A stretch of 45,256 nucleotides of DNA from NCBI GenBank assembly GCA_003427395.1, contig BFEA01000427.1, positions 900,694 to 945,949 on the forward strand. Reading direction: 5' to 3'. Source of the DNA: Chara braunii (Eukaryota; Streptophyta; Charophyceae; Charales; Characeae). The position numbers and the translations under genes are program-made. The notes under the pieces were generated by a model. The model was not told where the DNA came from and did not search any database. It worked only from the letters and a program-made list of their open reading frames with translations. Below are positions 18,700 to 29,204 of the stretch, one piece after another; positions within the stretch are counted from its first letter, which is position 1, and each line of letters opens with the position of its first letter.

Positions 18700-21400
18700 C
18701 TAGAACCAGCGAATCGGCTTCAAGAGAGCGTGGTCCACACTGAGGTGCCTAGCCCATCGATCATTAACCATATCCCCAAGCCTCCCCAGGTGTCGCGTGG
18801 GTCTAAGCATTTTGTAGACCGATTTGACCGATAATTGATAAAGGCTGATATGACTAGTGTTGGGGCCTCCCTTTTTTCGAGGGGACTTCCATGTCCATTC
18901 CACTGGATCGGGAGCCAGATCGTGGAGCGCTGTGAATGGTGGGAACACCACCCTTTGTCCTTTCTCCTTCATGACCCTCACCCAATACACTAACTCCCTT
19001 TCCTTCCGGGCAAAGGGGACTCTGCTCTCTTGAAGAGCACCCAATCTAGTGATAGTGTAGTATTCGACCAGGACTGTTTGGGGGGAGACCATATGAATCT
19101 GTCCAATCCTCAGCGGGAACTCTCTACTTGCCACCCAATCTCCTTCTTTCAGGGTGGGGTCTCGTTTGAGGATTCGGTACCTCGCCAGCAGAATGACCTC
19201 AATTAGGTTATCCAAAAATTTCTCCACATGGTGGCAGTACCATAGGGTTTCCGGCAACTGATCATCCGTTATCTAGTCGTGTCTCTCGTTATCCCAGAGC
19301 TCCCCGACTCTTTGGATTCCTCGTTTGATCCAACTTTTCCAAGGCAGGGCTGAGCTCGACATGATGCAGCCCCTCGAGTCTGTCACCCACATATTTCCAA
19401 ACAAGGGTTGCCGGTAGACCTTCTCCCATTGGTCAGGGTGGGTTCTATCTGGGAGTGGGAGCTTGCGCCAAGACTCCAGTAGAGATGGCCAGAAGGTGTT
19501 TATTTTCTGGTCTCCCTCATCGACCCCCTCCCTTTCTTTTGAGAATTTGCGCGGGATCGTCTAAAAACGGTCTTCTAGCCATGTCAATGGGTGCACCCCT
19601 TGAGTGGTTGTCGGAGCCAACCGGGCCAGATGCTCAAAAGCCAACACACACCACGGACTCTAGGGGGGAAAGATGAGGTTTTCGACCAATTTTAAACATA
19701 GCGCTCGCACATGTGTAGCTGGGTCGATTATTCCCAACCCTCCCCTTGCCTTGGGCTGGATAATTGAGTCTCACGCTACTCGTCTGATCGCATTACTTTG
19801 CTCGCAGCCCCCCCTCCATAAGAAGGCCGCCGTTTTTTTTGGAAGCCTTCTCAGGCATCTTTGCTCAACGGCCACCATAAGGACTTATACCATAGCGTTG
19901 CGAAAATGGTGTTGTTGACTATTAGTGCGCGGCCAAACAAGGAGGTGTGCTTATTTCTCTAATCGTTTAGTTTTTGCAAAGCCGGGGAACTGATTCATTC
20001 ATCATTGTTGAGTGGGCGACCCGTTGCAGCCATGGTTACCCCTAATATTCTCACTGGGGCTTCTAACAACATCCATGTAATTTGTGGCGATTACGGGGCG
20101 CGTCCTCCTTGGTGGTGAATCCACCATCCCTGTGTCTTGCTCCCCCAGTTGACCGTCTTGTCGGAGACCCTAGCAAACTTTTTCATCATCTGTCGAATTT
20201 CCTCCATGTTGCGATGTGTGACCTCTGCCATTATTGTGAGGTCGCCTGCGAAAAGAGAGCACACGAGGATTGCCTCCTCTAGGATGCGGGTGATTTGAAT
20301 TCTAGTGATGTTTTTGTTTGCCCTGAGGTTGGCAGCTAATGCCTCCATAATAACCAAAAAAAGAAAGAGGGTTATTGGGTCCCCCTTGCAAACCAACCGC
20401 TCCAGCCGTAATGGTGGCACTATGCATTCATTAAATTGTACACATGTAGTCACATTTTGGTATTAGATTCGTATCCATCACCTGAAATCCGGGCCGAAAT
20501 TCATTTTTTTCATGCATCTATCGAGAAAAAGTCAGTCCACGTGGTCATAGGCTTTTTCAAAATCAATGAAAATCAGGGCCGCGTTTTGGTGGGAGTGTCT
20601 TGTGAGCTTGAAAATTTCATGTACTAACAAAATATTCTCTTGAATATTCATATTTTTCATAAAGTCGGTTTGGGATCGGTGAATAATGTCTTTCATTACC
20701 GGGATCATTCTATTGGCTAGGGTTTTGGATAACATTTTATACACCACCATGAGGAGCGTGATCGGCCTGTAGTTTCTAATGTCCATCTTGTCCCCCTTTT
20801 TATATAGAAGGGTCAGTATCCCTTGGCCCACCCTCCCTCCCATCTCTTTTGTGCACCACACTTCTTTATAGAAGTCCATGATGTCCTATCCCAAAACATC
20901 CCAAGTAGTTTCCCAAAATTCTTTGGGAAAGTCGTCAATCCCCGACGCTTTTTCCTCCCTCATTTGTAGAAGGTTGTCCATATCTCTTGCTTGGAGAGCG
21001 AGGCCTCTAGGGACTCACGTTGCTCGTGTGCCAACACCTTATCTACCGGTTCCAAGAACTCCTCAATTTGATGATCATGAAATGGCCTGGCCGAGTTATC
21101 CACATGTGAGGAGAAGAGGTTTTTATAAAAATCGTATGTTATGTTAGTGCATCTGGCCGTGGTCACGGCCGGGGCCGCCTCCCTTGCTTCCGAGTCATAG
21201 AGAACCTCGATCGTGGTCCTTTTGAGGCACGCTCTGGCCAAGCCGAAGAAATGAGACTTCGTCATGCCTTCGGTTAAGAATCTGGTTAGTCTTGCCTGTG
21301 TTTTGGCTCCCTGTCATCGATGCCGTGCGTGTTTCAGTAGTTGGGCTTTCAAATCCTATATGCGGGTTTGTAATTCTAAGATATTTTATTCCTGCCCTTG
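18700..21400 (-). pseudogene. LINE-C: dead L1-type LINE, reverse transcriptase to C-terminal region
   Basis: Reading leftwards on the minus strand: linker (to about 20960), RT fingers and palm (20879-20532, with LLYKKGDK..IRNYRPITLL and FIDFEKAYDHVD), RT motif (20453-20091, GDP..LFLFLVIMEAL), then the post-RT region (19257-18700, ending LLKPIRWF) that matches the LINE-A product at 38770-40563. The catalytic F-A-D-D box reads F-A-G-D near 20240-20254, losing the first aspartate. Frameshifts and stops separate the pieces. The 3' zinc domain and tail are missing at 18700. The 5' half resumes at 23338 beyond a nested insertion. It shares its RT motif sequence with LINE-A, so the two are one subfamily. 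Confidence 0.85.
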
Positions 21401-22099
21401 AATCTGTGGGGTTCTCCTTTAGGGTTGGAGCCCCTCCCGGTGAGGGTTTCACAAGGAGGGAGGTGTTACCCTTGGAAGGGGGGAGGCGGTACTGAGGGAT
21501 TGTCTTGTTTTGGGCCAGGCTGATTTAGGGTCGGATCAGCACTAGCGGTTGGGGAGAGAAGACAAGGGGTTGAAGCTGCTTACAGCAAGGTGTGAGGATG
21601 AGAGGGTTGCCTTGCTTGGAGGGGGTGGGGCAGAAGGAAAGGAGGAACTTCAGCCTGTGAGGTATGCTCTAGGGCGAATTGTATGCCTTTTAGGGGGTTA
21701 AACTGTTCGTTTATAGGCTGTTCCAAACTGGGGCCGAGAGGAGAGAGGGTGCCTCCCGGTGGGGGCAATGTAGGAATAGGGGGGTTGCTTTTGAGGGAAG
21801 GAAGCAACTTCGATGGTCACACAGTGAGCTGATTATGTGTTGTGGAGTCCCGGGTGAATGCTAGAACCTGCATCTGAAGAGAGGTTATTTTCCCCTTTTG
21901 TCCTCTTTTTGGATGTAGGTGAAGTTTCTCTATTTTTTTTCAGGTTGGTATCTGATGTTTCTGAGTTTTCGAAAATTTCTTAAATCTCCTACAAAGTTAT
22001 TCGGTAAGCAGGAAGGGGAAGGTTGGTTTTAGCAAGGTGGTGCTTGGGCAGAGGACGGATGAGTGTTCAGGGTGGTAGGTCTATTAAAAGAGCAGGGTG

Positions 22100-22990
22100 G
22101 GGTGACAATGGTCGGTGCTGGAGCAGTTGCTCTGTAACCAGGGGAACTTGAGACTATTGGAGCTATGCCGAGGGTGGAAGGCATAACCATCTTGTTCAAA
22201 GTAGCTGATGTCGGGGCAGTGACCCTGTAACTTTGGGGGTTGTGCAGCTAAGGAAGTTGTCGAGGGAGGAAGACACTTTCTGTCCGTCAGAGCTAGTTCG
22301 GTCGGTACTGGGGCAGTTGGTGTTGTCATGCCACCCTAGCAAGGGGGGTATGGGATCTAGCGAGTTCTGGTACGAGGACTGAACGTCTGGGCAGTAATCT
22401 TTCCTCTGCGGTGCGGGGATTCGTTTTTCTGTCTTCCTATTTTTTAGGCTGATGTTCTTAGTTTAGGAGGGGCTTAAGAATGATTTAGAATTCTGAAAAA
22501 AATATTCTGATAGGGTTGTTTCTAGTAGTTGTTTAAGGAGTGGTATCTCACAGAGTGACTATGCAGAGATCTGCCTATGATCAGGGAGATTGTGGATAGA
22601 ATGTCGGGGGGGAAGGAGAAGGTGAGAACTGGAAGATGGGAGGAAGCAAGGGGGGTTCAACATGGGAAGGGACGTCTATCTAAGTAAGCAGGTCAAAAGG
22701 ACAAAGTTGGGACGACGCACACCGGTGCTGGAGATTTTGCTCTGTAACCTGGGGGAGCAAGAGGTTTGTGGAGTTATGTCGAGGGAGGAAGGCATAACCA
22801 GTTTGTCCGACGTAGCTGATGCCATGGGGTTTTCCCTGTAACTTAGGGGTGTGTGGCTAATCAAGATTGTCGAGGGAGGAAGACACTCTTTGCCATCTGA
22901 ACCAGTCTGGGTCGGTACTAGGGAAGTTTGTGTTGCTCTATAACCCTAGCATAGGGGGGTATGAGATCAGCTGAGCTCTGGTACGAGGAC
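22100..22990. repeat. 270-bp direct repeat with GAGGGAGGAAG-loop hairpins, family E
   Basis: 22100-22390 and 22720-22990 are diverged direct copies about 610-620 bp apart. Each contains two hairpins with loop GAGGGAGGAA (GAGGGTGGAA in one): GCTATGCC/GGCATAAC (22162-22169/22180-22187) against GTTATGTC/GGCATAAC (22773-22780/22791-22798), and AAGTTGTC/GACACTT (22254-22261/22272-22278) against AAGATTGTC/GACACTCTT (22863-22871/22882-22890). In the second pair both arms gained a base together. A TGTAAC(C/T) loop also recurs. Confidence 0.65.
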
Positions 22991-23261
22991 TAAATGCTTG
23001 GACTCAACGTTTTTTTGCTTGTTGAAGGGGAGGTGTAAATAGTAGGAGGTTTTAGTTAGGATATTTTGTTTCCAAGGTATGGATTGTGATTGGGTAGATC
23101 ATAGGCAGTTTTTTTCTGAGAACTGCAGTTGTCTTTAAAAAGTTGTTTCTCATAGTTTTTGGCAGGTTTGGTAATTGACTGATTGTTTTCCTAGCCGAAG
23201 CCGGGTAAGGGCCCCGAAACTTCAAACGTGTTATATATTATCAGTTGTACTTCACAGGGAC

Positions 23262-23280
23262 GCTGAGCCCGGTTCTCAGC
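23262..23280 (+). other. 3' stem-loop GCTGAG/CTCAGC of the nested retroposon
   Basis: A 6-bp stem with loop CCCGGTT, 40 bp upstream of the A-run. The same position in the LINE copies holds GCTGGA/TCCAGC or GCTGGG/CCCAGC, so the arms change together while CCCG.TT is kept. It is a candidate recognition hairpin for target-primed reverse transcription. Confidence 0.65.
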
Positions 23281-23337
23281 ACGTGATACTCCCCGCGAAT
23301 AGATTGGGGCTTTTGTCCCAAAAAAAAAAAAAAAAAA

Positions 23338-23945
23338 CAGTTGTTGTTTTGTGTCCACAAGATTTTGCATAATCTTGATCTCTTGTTGATGTCGCTGTGT
23401 AGCTAGGTATTTGGAGTATTTGTTGCACTTTTTGACCATGAAGAATAAACCGTTGTTGAACCATCTAATATGAGAGTCTTGTTGAGGGTGACAGTCCTTC
23501 CAATAGTCCCAAACCTGCTTGAGGTACTTCTGGAAGGATTTGGAAAGAAGCAAGGAGGTGTTAAGCTTGTAGTAGCCGGCCCCCTGATCGGGTAATTTAC
23601 GAAATGTCCATACTGCCATACACATCCTATGGTCTAAACCCGGGAATGGGCTGGTTGGCAGTATTGCCGATACAGTTAACCCCCCTTCCAGCAGAGGCAA
23701 GGATTAGGTTAATCCGGGACTTAGATAATCTGGAGGGGTCATTGTTCTGGATACAGGCGAATTTCCTTTCGGTTGGTAGCTGCATCTGAAGGTATCGAAC
23801 ATCGAGTCATCCGCTCGTCCTCTTCCGCGTTGTGTGCAATAGAGGGCAGAACTCTCCATCGATCCAGCCATCTGTCCGGTGCGGCATTGAAGTCCCCTGC
23901 TAGAATTACCGGGATGTCGGGGATGGGAACGGTTTCAATCTGCTA
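23338..23945 (-). pseudogene. LINE-C: endonuclease C-terminus and linker
   Basis: Minus-strand 5' continuation of LINE-C. Near 23886-23897 it encodes GDFN in the context VILAGDFNAAPD, the metal-binding motif of the apurinic-type endonuclease of LINEs. The EN-RT linker follows (23700-23338, with PGLDHRMC and RWFNNGLFFMVKK). The same linker occurs inverted in LINE-A (RSPHPGLDHKTC on the minus strand near 38100). The frame has stops and shifts. Everything 5' of the GDFN region is missing, and no target duplication was seen. Confidence 0.75.
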
Positions 23946-24540
23946 AAAAAACTAAGATTGCACTGAGGAGGGAGACTGGACCTGTACACTAATCCTGAGA
24001 TATGGCTCTCGGATTACACCTCAAGGTGTGGATACACCCAACTACAGACTTTGAATCCGCCAGTGATAGCAGCCACGGAAACATGGGTCAGGACTACAGG
24101 TATGGACGGTAATCTCATGGGTAAACCTACAGAACATTCCATCACAGCGAAAGGTGGCACCCATGTGGATGCTCTCCATGATGGTGACACCCTCAGCTGT
24201 ATGGCTGAGCAGCAGAGGGATAAACATTGAGCTCACGTGCAAGAGATGCAAATGGTCATTCGAGTCCACTGCTACGAAACACCCGCGGACGCGTCCACAG
24301 GGTCGAGCTCGGATCGCGGACCCAAATGGGTCCGCATCCGCGGCCTACCTCGTTCGCACCGCAGACACGACTTTACACGAATTTTCTTGAATTAAATAAT
24401 AGGTTAAAAAAAAAAAAAAATGGGTTTGTAGGGAATTTTAAGCCCTACAACTCCATATTTTTTGTTTTTGAATCCGACTTTGTTTAGGATTTTTAAAGAA
24501 TCAAAAACCAAATTGGATTTAAAGAAAAAATATATATATA
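23946..24540. other. Non-coding left flank of the LTR element, with two perfect hairpins
   Basis: GCGGACCCA/TGGGTCCGC (24316-24324/24327-24335, 2-nt loop) and TTGTAGGG/CCCTACAA (24426-24433/24443-24450). A TA microsatellite at about 24530-24540 is the chromovirus insertion site. No gene. Confidence 0.55.
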
Positions 24541-25556
24541 TGCAATGTGCCCAGTCGTGATAATCAGTCGTCACTCGCAAAGACAAAATAGACGAACGCT
24601 GCTGATAAATCATAATAATAATGATCCCAAAATGAGAGAGAATGCATACACAGACGAGAGAGGGAGGAGGNAGAATAGATTTTGAGAGGGTGGAAGAGTC
24701 TCCTCCCTCTACAGCCCACTTCCTCTTCGGGCACTTCCTCCTCCTAACCGCATAAGCGTGTCTCAATCAGAGATCCGGATATCCAAGACAATGTAGACCA
24801 ATAGTGCCACGTGGCACCAGNAGACCAGTCATCAAGCAGCAACGTGACGACGAAGTTGAAGACACCAGGTACGTATCACGACCCAAACCACAGTCCTGGA
24901 TCCTTCTTCCGAATACTTGTCAAGCAGAACAGCAATATGGGCGCCCAGCGCCTTCCATCTCAGCAGCAATACTACGTGGCAGCAACCACGAAGATAACAT
25001 GTGGCATCTGCCACGTCGATAACCCCTCAGACAGTAGTGCGCCAGCCAGCATGTTGGTCGCACAGCACACTCAAGCCACGAACCAGCAACGAGCGTCGGT
25101 CGTCAAGTTCTCCGCAGCGTCTCGCCAGCAAGACAGCATAGAGCCGGCATTGACGCGAGAGCGTCGAGTCCCCATAGACTCCAGACGAGAGTCTAGATGT
25201 CAAAGCCAAGAAATCAGCCCAATATGTAGTGTTGACGGCGGGGTCTGGGCCCCAGTCCTCAAGTCAGACACGGCCGAGATCGATTATCGTCGACGGTCTG
25301 GATTGGGTTGAAACTGTATCCTCCTTGGTCCACTGTTCTGACTGGGTACCTGCACTCATACAAGTTGATGCACACGACCAAGGGCCTGGGCGAGGTTCCT
25401 GGACCTATAGTTCACTTTGACCTTTGAATTTCTTGTTGTTCGCGGTCGCACAGTCACCCGCAGCGGCCTGAGGCCGAGCAGCGCGTGGTCGCACTGCTCG
25501 CTGGGCCTGGGCTTGGGTTACAGCGCCCAGGCCGCTGCTGAACACGGTTTACTGCA
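24541..25556 (-). repeat. 3' LTR (left copy)
   Basis: TG...CA termini. Contains the palindromic G-box GCCACGTGGC at about 24810, further ACGT cores near 24975 and 25012, and the hairpin AGACTC/GAGTCT near 25177. It keeps 13 bp near 25137-25149 that the right LTR lacks. The minus-strand sequence just inside the LTR (25557-25575, read as GGCAGGAA) is only a weak polypurine tract. Confidence 0.93.
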
Positions 25557-25595
25557 TTCCTGCCGGCCCGAATTCGAGTTCCACCGCAAAAATAC

Positions 25596-26618
25596 TTAAG
25601 ACTTCAATCCGCGTTCATAGTTAGCAACAATATCAGGAGCAGTATCCATCAGTTCTCGTCTGCTAAACCAACGGTCTTCAGAGGCATCTTGGAACTGGAA
25701 TCTTACTTTATACTGCTTCTGAGGTCTGCCTCTTCCACCAGTAGAAAAGAATCCATGGTCATTAATTTTCTCAACCACATTGTTGCCATTCATAGAAGGA
25801 GGTATGGCAGATGGTCGGTGAGGAAATTTTGTTCCTTCTACATATGGAAGGAGTTTAGACGCGTGAAAGACGGGGTATGTCCGAAGATGAGGGGGAATGT
25901 CAATCCGGTATGATGGTCCATCGGCATCCCCTATCACCTTGAGAACTTCCCAGGGTCCTAAATAGACAGGCATCAGTTTCTAAGAAACATTCTCTTCTAG
26001 AGTGAATTCTTTGGACTTAACCCTGACCAAGTCACCAACTTGAAAAGTAGACGGGCGTCGGTGTTTGTTAGCTTGTTCAATCATGCGCTCTTGGGTTTTC
26101 CTCAGATTCTCCTTCACCTTTTTTATGTCTTCTTGAAACATAATGGCATATTCCTTTGTCCCTGGTGGAAGTCTAAGAAATTGATCCCTGGTTAAAACAT
26201 CAATGGGACGCTTAGGCTTCCAGCCCTTGTGAAGTGCGTTAGGTGTGCGTCCCGTCGCGATATGCACACTATTGTTGTATGCGCCGGCAATCTTGGGTAA
26301 GTTCTCATCCCAGTCTATTTGGTCAGGACGGACATACATTCTCAGAAGTTGTTGGACCATACGGTTCATTTGCTCAGACTGGCCATTCGTTTCAGGGTGT
26401 CTACCTGACGACATGGTGAGTCGTGTACCGTAGGCTTCCATCAATTTCTGCCAAGGCATGCTTGTGAATCTGACATCGCGGTCAGATACGATAGACATAG
26501 GGAACCCATATTCAGTTACCCATCGCATCTGAAATTTAGCAATCACAAGCTCAGTTTTGGCTTCCGCAGGCAAGGGTATGAACATAGCATATTTAGAGAA
26601 ACGATCAACCACAACCAT
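25596..26618 (-). pseudogene. pol: integrase core and chromodomain-like tail
   Basis: 26618-25980 carries the integrase catalytic triad region: VDRFSKYAMF (first Asp), VSDRDVRF (second Asp) and HPETNGQSEQMNR (Glu), then a basic linker and the VGDLVRVKSKEF motif. An in-frame TAG at 25980-25982 separates it from 25973-25596, which has GPWEVLKVIGDADGPSYRID, PVFHASKLLPYV and a C-terminal chromodomain-like stretch (EKINDHGFF to DRWFSRRELMD). In chromoviruses this domain is thought to steer integration to heterochromatin. The frame is shifted relative to the RT-RNase H part, and sequence just before VDRF appears deleted. Confidence 0.88.
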
Positions 26619-29161
26619 AACTTGACTATATCAATGGATACAAACTCATCTGGCTCACTCGGTATAGGTAGTGGTCGGAGTAACCCCAAAGGTTTCTCAG
26701 TAGACGGTTTGTTTCTCTGACATACTTGGCAAGTACGAACATATGTTAGCACATCCTCTTTCAAACCCTTCCATTCATAGTGCTCACATACTTCAGCATA
26801 CGTCTTCTTGAAACCAAAGTGTCCCTCTGTGTCATGACATTCCCCAATCAGTAGACTCTTAAGTTCTTCCTTGTGAGGAATGCATAATCTCTGTTCAGTT
26901 TGGTCCAACAAGAAGAGTAAGTCATCAGACAATCGGTAGTGAGGAAGTTGGGATGGATCCTTGGCTAGGATACCCATGATTGGTTTCCAGACAGGGTCAG
27001 TGGCATATCCAGCGCGAATCTGAGCTTTCACATCATTACCAACATCCAGGTAAGAGACGATAGCCCCAAAGAAGTCACTCCTCCTAGATAGTGCGTTTGC
27101 TACAACATTAGACTTACCTTTAATTGTTTTGAGTTCGAAATCAAAGGTATCAATAAAAGCAGAGCAACGCACCAACTTGTCAGACAATCGAGGTTGTGTC
27201 TTGATCCACTTTAGAGTCAAATGGTCCGAGTACACAGTGAAGTGTCTGCCAAGGAGATAGTGTTTCCACGTTTCTAGGGCACAGACTAATGCATATAACT
27301 CCCTTTCGTAGGTGGAGTTGGCGACTTTGTCGCACGGCAGTCGTTTAGACATAAACTCAATAGGGCGGTAGCCCTTGCCGTCGTCTTGCTGTAAGACAGC
27401 GCCAACATCATACTGACTTGTGTCAGTCGTAACAATGAAAGGAAGAGACGGGTCGGCAATCTTGAGGACAGGATAGTGAGTTAGAGCATATTTCAGCTAT
27501 CGGAAAGACAAATCACAATCCTTATCCCATAGCCAGACAGTACCTTTCTTAAGCAACCTTCTCATTGGTGCAGCGATAACAGAAAAGTTCCTAACGAACT
27601 TCCTATAGTAACTCGCTAAACCAGGAAAAAATCGAAGGTCTGTAAGAGTCTTTGGCTGCGGCCAATCTATGATTGCCGATATCTTTTTTTTTTCAGGCCT
27701 CAATCCCTCCTCGTTCACTGTATGTCCCAAGTATAGGACCTCAGACTTAGCGAATTCGGATTTCTTTGGGTTGAGTTTGAAGTTACCCTCGCGTAACTTC
27801 CCGAGTACTAGACGTAGATGTTTCTGGTGATCGTCTAGTGTTTTACTATATACTAGAATATCATCCACATAGACGATGACGAAGTCGTCGAGCCATTGCC
27901 TGAACAACTCGTTCATGGACCTTTGGAAGGTCGCAGGTGCGTTCGTTTGACCAAATGGCATCACGATGAACTCGTAATGACCATATCTCGTACGAAACGC
28001 GGTCTTATGCTGATCGGCCGGATCCACCTCGATCTGGTGGTACCCAGACTTAAGGTCGATCTTACTAAGGACCTTACAACCGTGCAACTGATCCAGAAGA
28101 TCATCGATCCTTGGCAAAGGTTCGGCGTTTTTGACGGTGACGGCATTCAACCCTCGGTAATCGATGCAAAGGCGCAACTCACCTTCCTTTTTGGGCACAA
28201 ATAAGAGAGGTGCGCCATAAGGAGAGGAGCTAGGGTGAATCCATCCCTTCTCCGTCAACTCAGACAATTGCTTCTTTAGTTCCTCAAGTTCCCTTGGAGA
28301 TATGCGATAGATAGGGCCCTTGGGAACCTTGCTACCGGGCACGATCTCGATCGTGTGCTTGATAGCACGCGAAGTGACCCCGGTAGGCTCAGACATAATA
28401 TCGGCAAACTTCGTTAGGAGTGCATCTATGCCAGGAGGATGGGTAGTTGAAGACTCTCCTACTTTCTTAACTAACAACATTACTACCTCATCCTCTAACT
28501 TCTTCTTTGCAACCATCGATCGGAATGCAGGGTAGCTCATGCAACAAAAAGACAAGACAGAGTCAGATCCTAACCGATGATACAACTTAATCGGTTGCAA
28601 TGTAGATGATTCATCTTTGATCTTTACTTTTTTCAGTTTGAAATCAATCTTGGGATCAGCTTCTTCGTGCCAATCCATTCCCAATATGATATCAAATGGC
28701 ATGTTCTTCTCGATTAGGAAGGGAAGCTCATGCCAAATCTTTTTCCCATCCTTAGTACTGAACTGACATCGAATACGATCGANGTACTGNGTTACCGTCA
28801 TCGTGNTTTTGTCAGCCAACATANACGTGATTGGTCTAGCTAANGTTTGGATCTTCATNCCGAGGTGCAACTTGCGGATTGCACGTTCAGACATGTAAGA
28901 TCGTGTGGACCCAGGGTCCAGCATCGCACCAACGTGTGTGCGATTGACAACCAAATCGGCAATCAATAGTTCCCCCTTAGACTTGGCTTTCTTCGCCCAC
29001 GAACTGTGTAACGCGACTAGCTCGCTACCCAGCTCGTCAAGGAAGTCGTCCAGAGACAGACATAAGACTGGAGTGGGGATATCTGAACGACGGACGGAAG
29101 GGTTTCCATCCTCTGCCACACGGGAGTCGGAGTGTGGAAAGGGATCGTAGGCGCCTTGCAT
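26543..29161 (-). pseudogene. pol: protease, reverse transcriptase, RNase H, integrase zinc domain
   Basis: One minus-strand frame interrupted by a single TAG at 27497-27499. The protease active site reads MLDPGSTRSYMS (residues 80-91), with DPG where many elements have DSG or DTG. Reverse transcriptase spans about 285-470: LCIDYRGLNAVT, LSKIDLKSGYHQIEV, MPFGQTNAPATF and the catalytic YVDD at 431-434. RNase H follows after the stop (TTDTSQYDVGAVL, ERELYALVCALETWKHYL, YSDHLTLKWI), then the HHCC zinc domain of integrase (H...H, then CQVCQRNK). Several N bases lie near residues 100-130. The frame is lost in the integrase core at about 26620. Confidence 0.93.
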
Positions 29162-29204
29162 GTGATCGCACTCTCCGACTCTGTAGGAATAGATGTTATT
29201 CTTA

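Larger units (their letters stand above)
21410..23337 (+). mobile_element. Non-coding retroposon with a LINE-type 3' end, nested in LINE-C
   Basis: LINE-C homology stops near 21400 and resumes at 23338. The intervening 1.9 kb has no coding capacity and ends in the hairpin GCTGAG/CTCAGC (23262-23280), then GATACTCCCCGCGAATAGAT, then an A-run (23320-23337). The same order closes LINE-A (41322-41452) and LINE-B (minus, 36091-36016). So it was probably mobilised by LINE machinery, either as a non-autonomous partner or as a LINE 3' UTR fragment. The left border is approximate and I find no target duplication. Confidence 0.55.
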
